Origin: Sclerotinia nivalis
Taxonomy: Eukaryota; Ascomycota; Leotiomycetes; Helotiales; Sclerotiniaceae
Direction: 5' to 3'
DNA: 64,000 nucleotides
Assembly: GCA_029531795.1 (NCBI GenBank)
Contig: JAPEIS010000015.1
Location: 434,001-498,000, forward strand
Shown: positions 46,791 through 58,479 of the stretch, one piece after another
Numbering within the stretch: the stretch's first letter is position 1
How the letters are laid out: the number at the start of each line of letters is the position of its first letter
Made by a program: the position numbers and the translations under genes
Notes under the pieces: generated by a model
What the model saw: the letters and a program-made list of their open reading frames with translations, nothing else
Told to the model about the DNA's origin: nothing
Databases searched by the model: none

Positions 46791-48702
46791 CTAATCTAAG
46801 AGCTGATATGCTAAAGGTACGTAAAGGTACAAATCCACCGTATCATCTAGCACCGAATGTTCGAATTTTGGCAGGCCAAATGGAGAAGAGGTTTCGCGGG
46901 GTGTGGACTTTGTATTTTTCCGAGCATGCTGTGCCTGCTGCGCCAATCCAGCAGTTCCGATGAAGCTTAATTTATTCTTGCTCCGCCTTATAATCGCAGC
47001 CCTTTTGATCCCAACAATTTCGCACAAGTAATCACCCACACGAGCTGCTGCCGATCCAAGACCCATATTTCCAGGTGCATCCGATAATTTTGCACGCGTC
47101 CCATCTAAACCTGGAAGTTTCTTCATCGAATTGTCCAAGAGAAATAAACGTGCTCCTTCTACTGGAGACGTGGAAAGGGATTGCGGCCCATCTAACGATA
47201 AATGAGGTAACCAGTCGCGCAACAGAGGCTCATTCTCAGGATTCGATTTCTTGGATATTACATTCGGGTCGGACAGACCTTGAGGCATAATTTCTGGATG
47301 CCATGAAACATCAAAGCCACATGTGGACACAATTTTGAGGTCAGTTTCGTCCAAATCTTCTAGTAGTTCCAAAAACAAGTCACTTTCTTCCTGAACGCTA
47401 GCTTGGACTTCTTTAGGGAGATGATGCTGTATACTCAACCTCCAGTCTGCAGTTTTTGAAAGGTCGGTCATGATTTGTACATGTGAAGGACCCAGATGTA
47501 CAATTTGACCCACTAGACGAGCAGGAATCTTTAACACCGTAGGATTATTGTCTTTGAGATATCGATCGCGATTCTCCTTCTGAGGCATCTTCAAAAAGGC
47601 GTCTTGGGCAATCTCTTTCATCGTCGTAATACCTGGGCCACCAAGAGAGTCCTGAACCAGTTTACCAAACTTCAAGATATCACCCTGATGAACTTGAGTA
47701 TCAGAATTTTTGAATAGTACTGTATCCTTCCAGACTTCGTATAGTGTTTTCCGGTAATCCATAGGAAATCCAGCATAGCAATCCGTAGCCAGACCAATCA
47801 ATCCATATACCTTATCTCTTGGTTCTTTACACAAAGCATGACGATGATTGACCATAAGGTTGTGTAGTTTGTGACCGCCATCATATTTCTTTAATAATTG
47901 ATGATATAGTTTCCAGGGAACCGTATCCAAAAATGCGGTTCTTGGAAGCCTTGGTTCAAACGGGTCCGCCGTTTCTTCCATGATTTCCTCTACGATCCAC
48001 CCAGGATATGGCCAGGAAAGGATGATGGTTTCCACAAACCTTTTCCAGTCTATGATTTCTTGTCCAAAAGAGATAACCAGTTTTCTAGCTTTCCCAATCT
48101 CCTGAATAATCCAAAGTCTATTCCAGTACTCATTTGAACATATCATCATCAAGTAGTTGAATAGTAGTCGCTGATCTTCGTATTGTTGAGTATGTCCTGA
48201 GATCTCAAACGGCGGTATCTTCTTCGGCTCTGGCCAAACTGGAGGGACTATATGCTGGTCGTTTCTTAACCAAATTACCACAAGCTTTGCGCGCTCATAG
48301 ATATAAGGCATGATTGTCAATTGACGATTCCGCTCCGCAATATCGTCTTGATTTATGCATATAGCATCAACCCAGAGAACTAGTCCTCCAGGACTTTGCT
48401 GTTGTAAGCAGACAAGTGCATCGTAAAGATTGTTCGTGACAAGGAAGTATTGGTCATTGACAACAATGGGTTGTTGACGGGCTTCATGACCCCAGGTATA
48501 GGAAATAGCATTGTACTTTGGACGTTCCCCGAAGGTTACATGCTTAAGAAAACAACGAGGTTGCTTGGCACCCAGCCCTGGTAATAGATGTAGGAGCTGA
48601 AAACTCCTCATCAGCAATCATGGCCTTAATTACATGGGCCCAACCACTTACTCGAATCTCATCCACGGATGGATCAAGAGGGTCATAAGAATATCGCTTC
48701 AT
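46791..48702 (-). CDS. HET-domain protein, intact
   Basis: Exon 1 (48702-48652, MKRYSYDPLDPSVDEIR) joins exon 2 (48596-46791) in phase with a GTAAGT donor, giving 618 residues. Exon 2 opens with LLHLLPGLG. The HET domain covers roughly residues 35-190: YNAISYTWG, LVLWVDAICINQDD, RNRQLTIMPYIYERA and RLWIIQEIG, all uninterrupted. The KEPRDKVYGLIGLA block that usually follows is also present. The C-terminal region has no named domain. HET proteins trigger incompatibility cell death in filamentous ascomycetes; partner and specificity are unknown. Unlike the copy at 15409, no nonsense codon is present. Confidence 0.92.
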
Positions 48703-49034
48703 CTCCTCGCAATGTTAAAAAAAGCAATGAAACACAATGAGTGTCATTGAGAATACAAAAAAGATTCCATAAAAATGACACATGTTTTTCCAGTCGCGAA
48801 AAGGCTGACACAGTAACAGTTTAGACTGCGCAAAATCGGCAAAGAACTCGATTCAGCTGAGCATGGTTGCACCAGGATATTGATTGATAAGTGATGCAGG
48901 GAGTACTTCTGAAGTTGGCTTATCGTCTAAAAGCTCCTTCCTAGTGTACCACCAGCAGTCCAAACCCTTTTAACCGCATGGGATATCGTAATCACCATAA
49001 TCGCCATGAACGCCATATGTCCCGTTTTTTAGAT
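48703..49034. other. Short intergenic, HET promoter region
   Basis: Between the HET start and the Nse1 stop. No distinctive signal. Confidence 0.45.
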
Positions 49035-50057
49035 TCATTCTTCCTCGTCCTCGTCCTCTTCTTCCTCTGCTTCTTCTTCCTCCTCGACGGGGGCTCCTCT
49101 TCGTTGTAAAGAAGCACCGCTTCTTCGCTTTTCCCTCAAATTATCTTCTGTCGATGTAACCACCTTCTCTCCAACATAATTCTTTCCATCCCACTCGGTC
49201 TCGCACTTCGGACAATTCTTATTGGGTCGCGAGTTAAAATACGCAGATTGACATGTCTTATGCAGTCGCACATTGCAATTTCTCCTCGAACATCTCAATC
49301 CAACTGTGACGATTCCTTTGCATGCTTCGCAATTTTTAACCCGCTGCCACTCATCAGGATCGTCTGAATCGTTGTACGTATCGATAAGCCAGCTTCGAAG
49401 CTCCAGTATTGCGCGGGGTGTCAAAGAATAGTATCCTCGTTCGCTTCGTTCGAACCATCCTTGCGCTATCAATTCTGCCAATATTCTCTCCGCATCTGAT
49501 CTCTTTACACCGTTATCCACAATCTGCATATCGTCGTCGCCTATGCTCTGCCGACCGGATCCTCCGATAATTGACGAATGCATAGCCTGCGTACTGTTAA
49601 TGGCCATGACCTCCTTCCCCTTCGTATTAAATGATTCAAACATAGCATCCAGCAGCCGCTTGATATAAAACATTTCCTCGGTTGTAAAAGTGGTTGCAAG
49701 TTGGGTGAGAGGATCGCTGGCACTGTTGACGAGAGCCCAGGTTTGTTTGTTTGACAGCTGATGTCTCATGCTTCTAATCTCGTAATCGAACGGCGAGAGA
49801 GCTTGGGCTGCGCTGGCTATATAGGAATTCAAATCATCCAATGTCACATCGTCTTTGGAAGTAACTCGCCCTTCTTGGAGATAAACGTTAGTATTCCAGA
49901 ATGAAAAGGTTGTTCTGAAGAAATAATTACCATCTTTGACTGTGAAAATGCGGGCGAGCAGTTCTTTGCCCTCATCCAGATCCAAACTACCTCGTGCCAA
50001 TAACGCTTGAAGGAACGCGCGATTAGTATCATCATATCGCCCCAGAGCGTCTTCCAT
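49035..50057 (-). CDS. nse1: Nse1, RING-like subunit of the SMC5-SMC6 complex
   Basis: Single frame; start chosen at ATG 50057 (MEDALGRYDDTNRAFLQALL) because this matches the beginning of Nse1 proteins, though the frame stays open to 50318. The product is 340 residues. The N-terminal winged-helix part includes LNSYIASAAQALSPFDYEIR, with WALVNSASDPLTQLAT and the second winged helix ERILAELIAQGWFE. The C-terminal variant RING is C-x2-C (CEAC), CSRRNC, HKTC and CPKC. A strongly acidic tail ends the protein. Nse1 forms a subcomplex with Nse3 and Nse4 and supports ubiquitin ligation in DNA repair. Confidence 0.9.
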   Translation of the reverse strand: MEDALGRYDDTNRAFLQALLARGSLDLDEGKELLARIFTVKDGNYFFRTTFSFWNTNVYLQEGRVTSKDDVTLDDLNSYIASAAQALSPFDYEIRSMRHQLSNKQTWALVNSASDPLTQLATTFTTEEMFYIKRLLDAMFESFNTKGKEVMAINSTQAMHSSIIGGSGRQSIGDDDMQIVDNGVKRSDAERILAELIAQGWFERSERGYYSLTPRAILELRSWLIDTYNDSDDPDEWQRVKNCEACKGIVTVGLRCSRRNCNVRLHKTCQSAYFNSRPNKNCPKCETEWDGKNYVGEKVVTSTEDNLREKRRSGASLQRRGAPVEEEEEAEEEEDEDEEE

Positions 50058-51182
50058 GACTGATTCTCTGGTAAAATTTAGTGATACCTCTGTGTCGTGC
50101 GTAGATTGATTGATTTTGATAAATGTAGAGATGCGGGGTGACGCGTTTTGTGGTCGCGGATTAATTTTGGCGTGTTTAGCGTGTTTTCTTTGAGATTTCA
50201 GGGCCCAAAGCCAACGCCGGCGCTTCTCCGCTTCGCTGCTGCTGGGAATTCCAACGACTTTTTCACAACCAAACAAAAGAAACATGTATTCGAATATTCT
50301 TGGATCAACTATGGACAATGCCCAATTTCAACCACTCATTGAATTATGGCCAAAAACCTTTTCCAATTTTCAGTCCGGGAATATACAGAAGCCGTTACCG
50401 TCAGGCATCGATTCGATTCTCAAGAGGATCATCTCGATTTCCCTTCACGGTCAATACTTGCTTGCCCAAGCATTGAAAAACCAACATGTTCTTAATACCA
50501 TCCTGTTCCCACAAAAGCGAAGTGCGACGAGCTTGTTATGCTTACGCCCGGAGGCTCAAGCAAGCACGTTCAAGCTATACTGTAGCAGTACGTTGAGGAC
50601 AAGATCGTCCAGTTCAGAGGTTGATATCCAGTCTTATGGCGGGGCTCGTTCCAGGCCACTCATGGTGACTGGGCTCTAGATTGCAGATTTTACAGGGCAA
50701 GAAGCCCATGCAACTAACTTGTTTGGTACGACAGTTAAGAGCGCAGCTTCCCATGGAGGATATAGGAGAAATTTCACAGACGCTCCGTGCTACTTCGCAT
50801 TATGTTGTGGGATTGGAGCACAGCAAATGATACGCTTTCTAGCAAAGTGCGAGGATATTATTGATGGTCTGAAGTATGTTGAGTGGCCTGCTAGCCAATC
50901 TATTAGAACATTGGGCGTCACCTTGAGGAATGATTTTCTGTGAATGAGACTGGGAAATAACAGGATCTCTCGACGCTTTTTTTACTTTAAAAAGAAACCT
51001 TTCACGAAAAGATACAAGGGTTTTACATCAGGTAATATAGGCCCAAAGGCAGATTCAAACTCGAAGTGTCACATTCTGCTATTCATTCCATCCATTGCTC
51101 AACACTCCAGGAAAGAGGCTCCTCAATTATTCTCCACGCCTCAATTGAGTTTCCGAGTAATCCATCGTCAAACCACCATCCC
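50058..51182. other. Intergenic; open frames of doubtful value
   Basis: Upstream of Nse1 and downstream of the DUF427 gene. Plus-strand frames at 50284-50679 and 50719-50943 are open but show no recognised domain, and the first overlaps the Nse1 5' side. Not called as genes. Confidence 0.35.
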
Positions 51183-51688
51183 TCACTTCTCTTCCGCCTT
51201 CACGTCAACCAGATTTTTATCTATAGGGTCGTTAATCTTGCGATTTTCTTCTGATTTTACCGAAATGACTTACAGAAAGCAACATAATCCTTGATATTCT
51301 GAGCCTTTTCGAACGGGGTCGGATAATACCACGCTGCATTTTTCAACTCCGTTTCTATGCCTCGTCAACGACTTTCCTGCATGTAAGTAGAGACTCTAGG
51401 GACTCACTGTCAAACGTAATGGTATAGTAAGACGCATCACCTTTCCAAGGACAATGTGTACTATGGTCTGTCTTGGAGAGTATAGCTGGGTTCACGGAGC
51501 TAAACCGTCAGAATCCAACATCCAAACTAAAATGTATAACTCACGATGGTGGAAACTATATTATTAGTATAACAATAGATCTTTGAAAAATGGCCACATA
51601 CATAAACATTTCCCTCCACAACTTCCCAATTATCTGTCTCGGCAATAGTATGGCCGTTAATTGTTGCGGTCGCTTTTCCTGATGGCAT
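51183..51688 (-). CDS. DUF427 domain protein, five exons with an 11-nt microexon
   Basis: Exons 51688-51602, 51555-51545, 51499-51408, 51354-51274 and 51220-51183 join to 309 bases, coding 102 residues, with phases consistent at all four junctions. The protein reads MPSGKATATINGHTIAETD, WEVVEGNVYFPPS, ILSKTDHSTHCPWKGDASYY, KNAAWYYPTPFEKAQNIKDY and AFYKNLVDVKAEEK. This is the whole DUF427 (PF04248) fold at its usual length, with the TxCPWKG motif. Exon 2 is only 11 bases, yet it supplies the conserved FPPS. The function of the family is not established. Introns are 46-53 bases. No single open frame reveals this gene. Confidence 0.9.
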
Positions 51689-53779
51689 TGTTGTTTTCTG
51701 CGTGTGACGATATTTATTACAAGTGTTTTATGGTTAATAAGTGATGGCAAGTTTATGATATCGAGCTCAAGAGAAGCTGCAAGTGAGCTGGAGGTGGGTT
51801 TGTAATAATGAGGGGTAGCTCGGATGGGGGTAGCTCGGATGGGCCATTCCCCGCGTTCCCGATTAAGTAATCAGAGGAATGCTGGGTTTAGCCCAAGATA
51901 TAAGATATGGCGAATAATTCTTCTTTTTCTCTCTCTCCTACTCTCATTAAGGCGAGAGACGAGGATGACGGATGGCATCTAGAGAGCATTCAACACCAAG
52001 TGAAATGCTTGGGATGTCCACAGAAGGGAGAAATAGGTAGGAGCTTTCGATTGCAAACGGTCTAGCTCCTCTTCTGCATGAATGCCCACTATCGCCCAAT
52101 GAACATTCCGTCACCTGTAGACTGAAGTAACAGCAGTCAGGCTGCGAAAGCGACCTTTCTCCTTTTGGTCTCTCCGATTCTATTAAACATAGTTATTCTG
52201 ATCTGGATCAATTTATTCCGCCATATAAGTAGGATAATAGAGATAGATGAAGAAAAGCTGCCATGAAAGCATCAAAGGGATAAAATTCTGCCCCCAAAAT
52301 TGCCAACCTTAGTACTTACTCATGCTGTTTGAATTGCATTTGGTTATTCAGATACAACTTCACTATTCAGATTTATGCGTCGACTAGCTTCCTGTTTCGC
52401 CCTTAACATTGAGATGTATTTCCTGACCTGCACTCGAGCATTACATGAGAAAATTGTCTCGAGATTCCCACGAAATTTATCATCCTAATTTAAACTCCTA
52501 CATAAACATCCATGTTCATTTATCGAAGATTTAACATTAGATTTCTGTATAAAACATAAATATTGAAGTCAACGAGTATGGAGGCTGAAAGAAGAGGGAA
52601 GGTCATCCAAGTTGAAAGTCTAGACTAAGCATTATAGCTGTATCGATCTCAAATTTGAGGTGAAAAGTTTTGCAGCTTGAGATCAAGTCAAGAAAACACT
52701 GAAAATTTGTAAATTAGTTAAGTTATTTCAACGAAGAAGCTTGGAGAGGAGTAGTTTGATTTCCAGTTGAACTCCAAACAATGAACTATCCCATATTAAA
52801 TAGTTGGGAGCAGAATGTTTCGATATTCATTCTCGTCTTGAATGTGGAGTACTACTAGTCCAACAGCTTTGAAAAGATTAATGCAATATACAGTCTGAAT
52901 TTGAACAATAAGTGGTTATCGTCTCGCTATCTAAGACGACAGCCCCTCAATTCCCCAGCTAGAACTAAACATTGAAATATACCCAGCCTCACATCCAGCC
53001 TCGTACAATATATTCACCTATTCGAGTCATCTCAAAAAATTATATGGCTCGAAAATTATAACCTCTTCAGCCATTTATCATTCGTACTATCTATCATTCA
53101 TACTACCTATCATTTATACTACCTATCATTGCAGTTGACCTTGCAACGTCATTCCGCAGTACTTTTACACTCATTTTGCAACGAATTCACAGTCATTCCA
53201 GGCATTTTCTTACTCATTATACACCCATTTTGCAATCTTTTCAGTCTTTTCAAGATCAGAACAGTCAATATATATCACTATATATTCATTCTAGTCATTC
53301 TGAAGCGATTCTACCTCTATGCTACGATAAATTTACAATCATTGCAGACAATTCTTTTGGCTCATTTGCTGCTAAAATGCGTACATGCCAGTCATTGCAT
53401 AGCCAAAACAGTCAAAACCCTTCATTCTATAGTCATTTTACCTATATTCTACAGTTATGCCAGTCATTTCATAGCCAGGGCGGTCAATATCCATCATTTT
53501 ACAGTCACTCAATGATTGTTCCAGTTATTCTGCAGCTATTATACCTTTTTTATTCTACAGTCATTTGATGCCTAGCTAACCTCCCCAGATGTGCTTAAAT
53601 AGATCCAGATACCCCCCTTGCTACAACCTTTTCTCTCATCGATAACACTTTCAAGAACCATAGAAACCTACCAAAGCCTATGGATACATAACCAGATCAA
53701 AGTCAAATCACAGCCAAATCTTCATTCACCAAGCCCCGTGCCTCACAATTCCCGCACATCAACCACATTAAACCTCATC
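51689..53779. other. Gene-free stretch with degenerate repeats
   Basis: Nothing coding is recognised from 51689 to about 53040. From 53076 a 16-base tandem repeat and then a region with many AGTCATT motifs follow (listed separately). The overlapping open frames at 53129-53568 come from this repeat region. Confidence 0.45.
53076..53570. repeat. 16-bp tandem repeat followed by degenerate AGTCATT-rich region
   Basis: Units of 16 bases (TATCATTCATACTACC type) repeat about 3.5 times at 53076-53134. From 53150 to 53570 about nine variants of CAGTCATT occur at irregular spacing of roughly 25-100 bases. It looks like an old, decayed minisatellite. Confidence 0.55.
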
Positions 53780-54490
53780 ATGTCCAAGATCCCCCACGGC
53801 AATGATCCGTACGAAAACAACCAGAATGTCGTGCCTGAGCGCATCGACCCCGAATCTACCGAGGCAAAGAGACAGAGGGGACTAGAGCACCGCAAAAGAA
53901 GACATTCTATAAGTATCAAGAGAGTCGAGAGCATCGTCCCAAAATGCCCCAAGCCAAAGGTGTTGCCATTTAACGACGCATTCAAACAGTTCCCTAAAGG
54001 ATGGTGGAAGTGCACATATGCAAATTGTCCCGTCGGTGCCCATAGTATAGGCGAGCCGATATGTCCCGAAATGCGCAGCCGTGGTAAAGTTTTTGCAGAC
54101 GGCCAGGTCGAGGGACAAAGAGATCCAATAGATAAGAAGGAAGGTTGGTGGTGCTGCACTGTAGAGGGATGTATAGTCAGGGCTGCCTTCACAACCTTAG
54201 AACTCTGTTGCAAATGTCCGAAGACAGTTGGGAGGGATGAAGCGATTCAGAAGTGTGAGGGGGAGCGTCCTAAATCTTCATCATCGTACAACATCAAGAG
54301 TAAGATGAAGCGGATGGCTGAAGAATCATCTGAGGAGGAGATTGACGAGATGGAAGGCGGGCTTGAAGAGGGCGAGGAGTATGATATTGAACCCGAAGAC
54401 CCTTCTAAGCCAAAGAAATTGTTAGTGTTGAGGCTTCCTTTTAAATTGGGGGAGATAGTTCTGGCGGATAAGCCCTCCAGCTCCAAATAG
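53780..54490 (+). CDS. Protein with twin WWxC cysteine motifs, unknown family
   Basis: The ATG at 53780 (MSKIPHGNDPYENNQN) is preferred over the frame's first ATG because the upstream part is not conserved-looking. It codes 236 residues. A basic region (RGLEHRKRRHSISIKR) precedes two similar modules: GWWKCTYANCP, with a later IC, and GWWCCTVEGC, followed by ELCCKCP. Each module has WW, a cysteine two residues on, and a second cysteine six residues after that, suggesting paired zinc-binding units. The C-terminus is acidic (EESSEEEIDEMEGGLEEGEE) before a short KLLVLRLPFK strand. Likely nuclear or nucleic-acid-related, by inference; I do not recognise the family. Confidence 0.65.
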   Translation: MSKIPHGNDPYENNQNVVPERIDPESTEAKRQRGLEHRKRRHSISIKRVESIVPKCPKPKVLPFNDAFKQFPKGWWKCTYANCPVGAHSIGEPICPEMRSRGKVFADGQVEGQRDPIDKKEGWWCCTVEGCIVRAAFTTLELCCKCPKTVGRDEAIQKCEGERPKSSSSYNIKSKMKRMAEESSEEEIDEMEGGLEEGEEYDIEPEDPSKPKKLLVLRLPFKLGEIVLADKPSSSK

Positions 54491-56793
54491 AGCCAATGAG
54501 GCGCAAGGCTTAAGGATTCCTTTTGTCTTTGGATATTTGTCTTTTTGGAGTTAGTTGAAGAGGATCAACAGGCAAATTTGCGTGACTTTTGGCTATAAAT
54601 GCCACCATTACGATTTAGACATCATAGTTTACAGTATGCCATTTGGGAACATCTGGATAATGTGGAATATAATGCTTTCAGTCAACCAAGATGATGTATT
54701 GCTTACAAACGTGAATATTGAAATTTAGTTGGAATAATCGGTTGTGGACAGATCTCAATGTCCAGTCTCAGAGAGAACTACATACCGTCTTCAGATGCAA
54801 CGTTCAAGTAAGGTTGGGAAAGTATACCTCGTGCTATGACAAATCTTTCACTCGAAGTTACACCTTATCATAGTCAGTCTTATTTCAAACTCGTAGAATT
54901 ACAACTTTTAAGTATTAGAATTGCATTTGAACATTAGATCTTCAATAATAAGTTTGAATTAGCAAATTGTGGCGCTAGGACTTTATAATCCTTGGGCTAT
55001 ACCACCACGTTTGTATAAAATGCCTTTTGCCTTTGATACCGCGAGAATTAGAAGTATTCCTAGCTAACATTATCCAAACGGAGCATCCTGACGAGACGAA
55101 ACGCTGTGCATCAGAGAACGAGCTAGATAGATCCAACAGGAAAAGTAAAAGTACACTCAGCATTTTACCCGACCGAAGATGCAAGACTAAGCCCTGTCAT
55201 ATTCCCATATTCTAGACGAATCGAAGTATCTTTCCCAGGAGCGAAACTAGCCATCCACATTCACTCAAGCCCCTTTGAGGATCCTCGGCAAAAGTCGCTC
55301 AAGCTTTCTCCATATACCGTCCAATAGGAATCTCATCAATTATTTCTCGAAGAATCACAGGTCCTTTTGCGTGTTACCAAACAAAGGATAAATCTCAGTC
55401 CCATGGTAAGCCCCCGAATCAACATCCTCTTGTAAATGCATTTTTGGGAAATCTCAAAAATATCTACACTGCTAGATGTGTAGATAGTTGTATACAGAGA
55501 CGATTGCACTAACAGCGGCAGGACAAAAGAATAGTGATGGATGTTTCGTACTTTGGCCAATAGCTTTTGAGAAGTGTGATGCGTTTCATTTGCGCAATGC
55601 ATATGAGGGGAGATATATTTGCTTTGTTCCTCCCTCCACGAAAATAGAAATTAGGAGCATGAGACTTGAAAAGTGGTACGGCTAACCTTGCAGCCAGATT
55701 ATTTCTTCATGTGCTTGTAGGATTGTCCAGTTAAAAGAGGTAACGACAGAGAAGGATGATTTTAAAGGTTCTATATGGTAAATTGGGCGCGATGCATTGA
55801 ATAGCTGTAGTGGAGCTCTTCACACTGATCTTCTACACGAAACCTTCTGCCGGCTGCTATAGACCATTTCACAATAATCAAATCGACATGAAATATCCTC
55901 AAATTCTATGTTCAGATCCGATTGAGATACCAGCAGATATCCATGTCGACCATTCTCTCCCGTTCATGTAGACATGAGTGCTCGAATTTTCTTGGAAAGG
56001 GTTGGAAATTAATGGGGCTGGTATGAAAACTTTTTCAACCACATTCCCCGTTTCTTTGCTTCAAAATGTCAATGTTGTCTTTATCCTACACTATGACAAA
56101 TTTGCCCCCCTTCCCTTCCCCCCAAAAAACACTTCTTATCGCCCGTTTGCTCTATCGCGCATGTCGAGCACGATATTGATGTTGTATAGGACTCACTGGC
56201 CAACTGAGCGGTCTAACCTATTTAAGTCACCGCCTTGATGCATTCAGGGCTTAAAAGCCTGTATTCAATTCGGTAAACCTTAATGTTGGAATTCTGCTGA
56301 TTTATAGACTAATTAGGCTTAGGCGTTCAGCTGGCCAGTGTGTTCAGTTGGCCCGTGAGTTCTTCTACTCCTACCCCGTTGTACTCGGGTCCCCTTTTTG
56401 GGAGACAGAGCTCTTCAACGGTAGGTAGATTTGTCCGAACCGTTTTCAGAAGATAATATAATTGCTCCAACTTGTTGCTCCTCCTTATCTTATCGGTTTA
56501 GTGGGGGAAAAAAGCTGACCTTGCAAAACGAGCAAATTCCACCCGCCCCGCTCATCCCGCCCGCTAATTGACGGCTCAATAGTGGGACGGGACATTGTTG
56601 TTCGTACATGTCAAACATGTACAGTACAACAGATGTACACGCCCTTTAAAGACATCGTGACGAGACAACCTTCTTCCATTATAGTGGAATAGTTCCTAAA
56701 AGGAGATATTTGAGGCATTTTTGGTTTCCTATAAAAGTTCACATTTTGTCATTCTCTTCTTTACGTACATATTGCCCACATATATAAAAAAAA
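54491..56793. other. Gene-free stretch with a small inverted-repeat element
   Basis: Only short frames without domains. A 170-bp element with near-identical inverted ends lies at 56191-56360. The last 100 bases are the promoter and leader of the decarboxylase, with an A-rich TATATAAAAAAAA just before the ATG. Confidence 0.45.
56191..56360. mobile_element. Candidate MITE with 16-bp terminal inverted repeats
   Basis: The left end ACTCACTGGCCAACTG and the right end CAGTTGGCCCGTGAGT are inverted copies with one mismatch. A second TTCAGCTGGCCAGTG copy lies just inside the right end. No open frame inside and no convincing target-site duplication, so the assignment is tentative. Confidence 0.45.
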
Positions 56794-58479
56794 ATGGATT
56801 CGCAGCAGTTTAAAGAGGCGGCAACATCAGCCATTGATGAGAGTGAGTGATAGTTCTTCAGGCTTGAGTACCATATTCTAACGGGCCTAGTAATTCAATA
56901 CTATGATAATATCCACGAACGGAGAGTAGTCTCAAATGTTGAGCCTGGTTACTTGAAGAAAATTCTTCCCGATGGACCGCCTCAAGAAGGTGAATCATGG
57001 GCAGAAATCCAGAAAGATATCGAGTCCAAAATTATGCCTGGTTTGACACATTGGTAAGTCAGACTTTTGCCTTTGAATTTCAGTCTGGGTACTGATACAG
57101 TCAGGCAATCACCAAATTTCATGGCTTTCTTCCCGGCGTCATCTACCTATCCTGCAATGCTCGGCGAGCTGTACTCAGCAGCCTTCACTGCCCCTGCTTT
57201 CAACTGGATCTGCTCTCCTGCTGTAACAGAATTGGAGACAATTGTTATGGATTGGTTAGCCAAGCTCTTCAATCTACCTGAATGTTATTTGTCTTCGACT
57301 TATGGCGGTGGTGTTATCCAGGGATCAGCTTCGGAAGCGATCGTTACCGTAATGGTTGCAGCCCGAGACAAATACCTTCGTGAAACGACTGCAGGTTTAT
57401 CCGGCATTGAACTTGAGGATGCTATTGCACACAAGAGGAGTAAGCTGGTTGCATTGGGAAGCGAAATGGTACACAGCTCTACACAAAAAGCAACGCAGAT
57501 AGCGGGTGTTAGATTCCGATCTGTTCCAGTACTCGCTTCCAATAATTTTGCGATGACTGGTGATAATCTTGAGAAAGTATTGAAAGAATGCAAATCTCAA
57601 GGGTTGGAGCCATTTTTTCTCACTGCAGCATTGGGAACAACCTCCACATGCGCCGTTGATGACTTCGAATCCATCGCTTCAGTGCTATCGAAACTCGCAC
57701 CTCCAGATGTCACTGGCGAGGTCTGGGTTCACATTGATGCTGCATACGCCGGTGCAGCTTTAGTTTGCCCCGAGTACCATCATTTAACATCGTCTTTTCA
57801 GCATTTCCATTCATTCAATATGAATATGCACAAATGGCTCCTCACAAATTTCGATGCTTCTTGTCTCTATGTCAAGAAACGCATAGATTTGATTGATGCA
57901 CTGTCAATAACACCCAGTTATCTCCGCAACGAATTTTCAGAGAGTGGACTAGTTACCGACTATCGAGATTGGCAAATTCCTCTCGGAAGAAGATTCAGAA
58001 GCTTAAAAATCTGGTTTGTCTTACGATCGTATGGAGTGAAAGGAATGCAAGAACATATCCGCAAGCATGTGAAATTTGGAGAATTATTTGCTGGTTTGCT
58101 CAAAACGAGAGAAGATCTATTCCACATAATTACCGGGCCGAGCTTCGCACTCACAGTCTTTAATATCGTTCCCAAGTCGGCAGATATCGATGCGCAGAAT
58201 AGTATCACGAAAGAAGTATATGAGCTCATCAATAAACGGGGCGAGATTTACTTAACATCTAGTGTTGTGGGTGGTACACATGCCATTCGCGTTGTGAGTG
58301 CGAATGAGAAGGCGGAAGAGAAGTATATCCGTAGAGCTTTTGAGATTTTGGTGGAGACGACTGAAGAGCTTAGAGATGGGAAGGCTACGAAGGAAAATGT
58401 TAATGGTGTTATTATGAATGGGAAGGCGAAAGGTGTTGGTGAGGTAGCTATTGTTAATGGGAATGGAATGCTGAATTAG
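56794..58479 (+). CDS. Group II PLP-dependent amino-acid decarboxylase (aromatic/tyrosine type)
   Basis: Exons 56794-56842, 56891-57053 and 57105-58479 join in phase to 528 residues. Opening motifs ITHWQSPNF-like (GLTHWQSPNFMAFFP) and FNWICSPAVTELE are those of aromatic-amino-acid decarboxylases. PLP-site features: SEAIVTVMVAAR, ALGTTSTCAVDD, VWVHIDAAYAG, and lysine 314 in NMNMHKWLL. Later come FRSLKIWFVLRSYG and a C-terminal tail rich in Gly/Asn. It should make an amine from an aromatic amino acid (tryptophan, tyrosine or DOPA); which one cannot be told. The catalytic tyrosine loop was not verified. Cytosolic, no targeting signal. Confidence 0.92.

Noticed and set aside
50058..50318. N-terminal extension of Nse1
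   Set aside because: Nse1 proteins begin near the YDDTNRAFLQALL segment; the extra 87 residues look like leader sequence.
50284..50943. Two adjacent plus-strand frames (131 and 74 residues)
   Set aside because: No recognised domain, and joining them needs an unsupported intron; left as intergenic.
53743..54213. 156-residue minus-strand open frame
   Set aside because: Shadow of the twin-WWxC gene on the plus strand; composition looks like an antisense reading.
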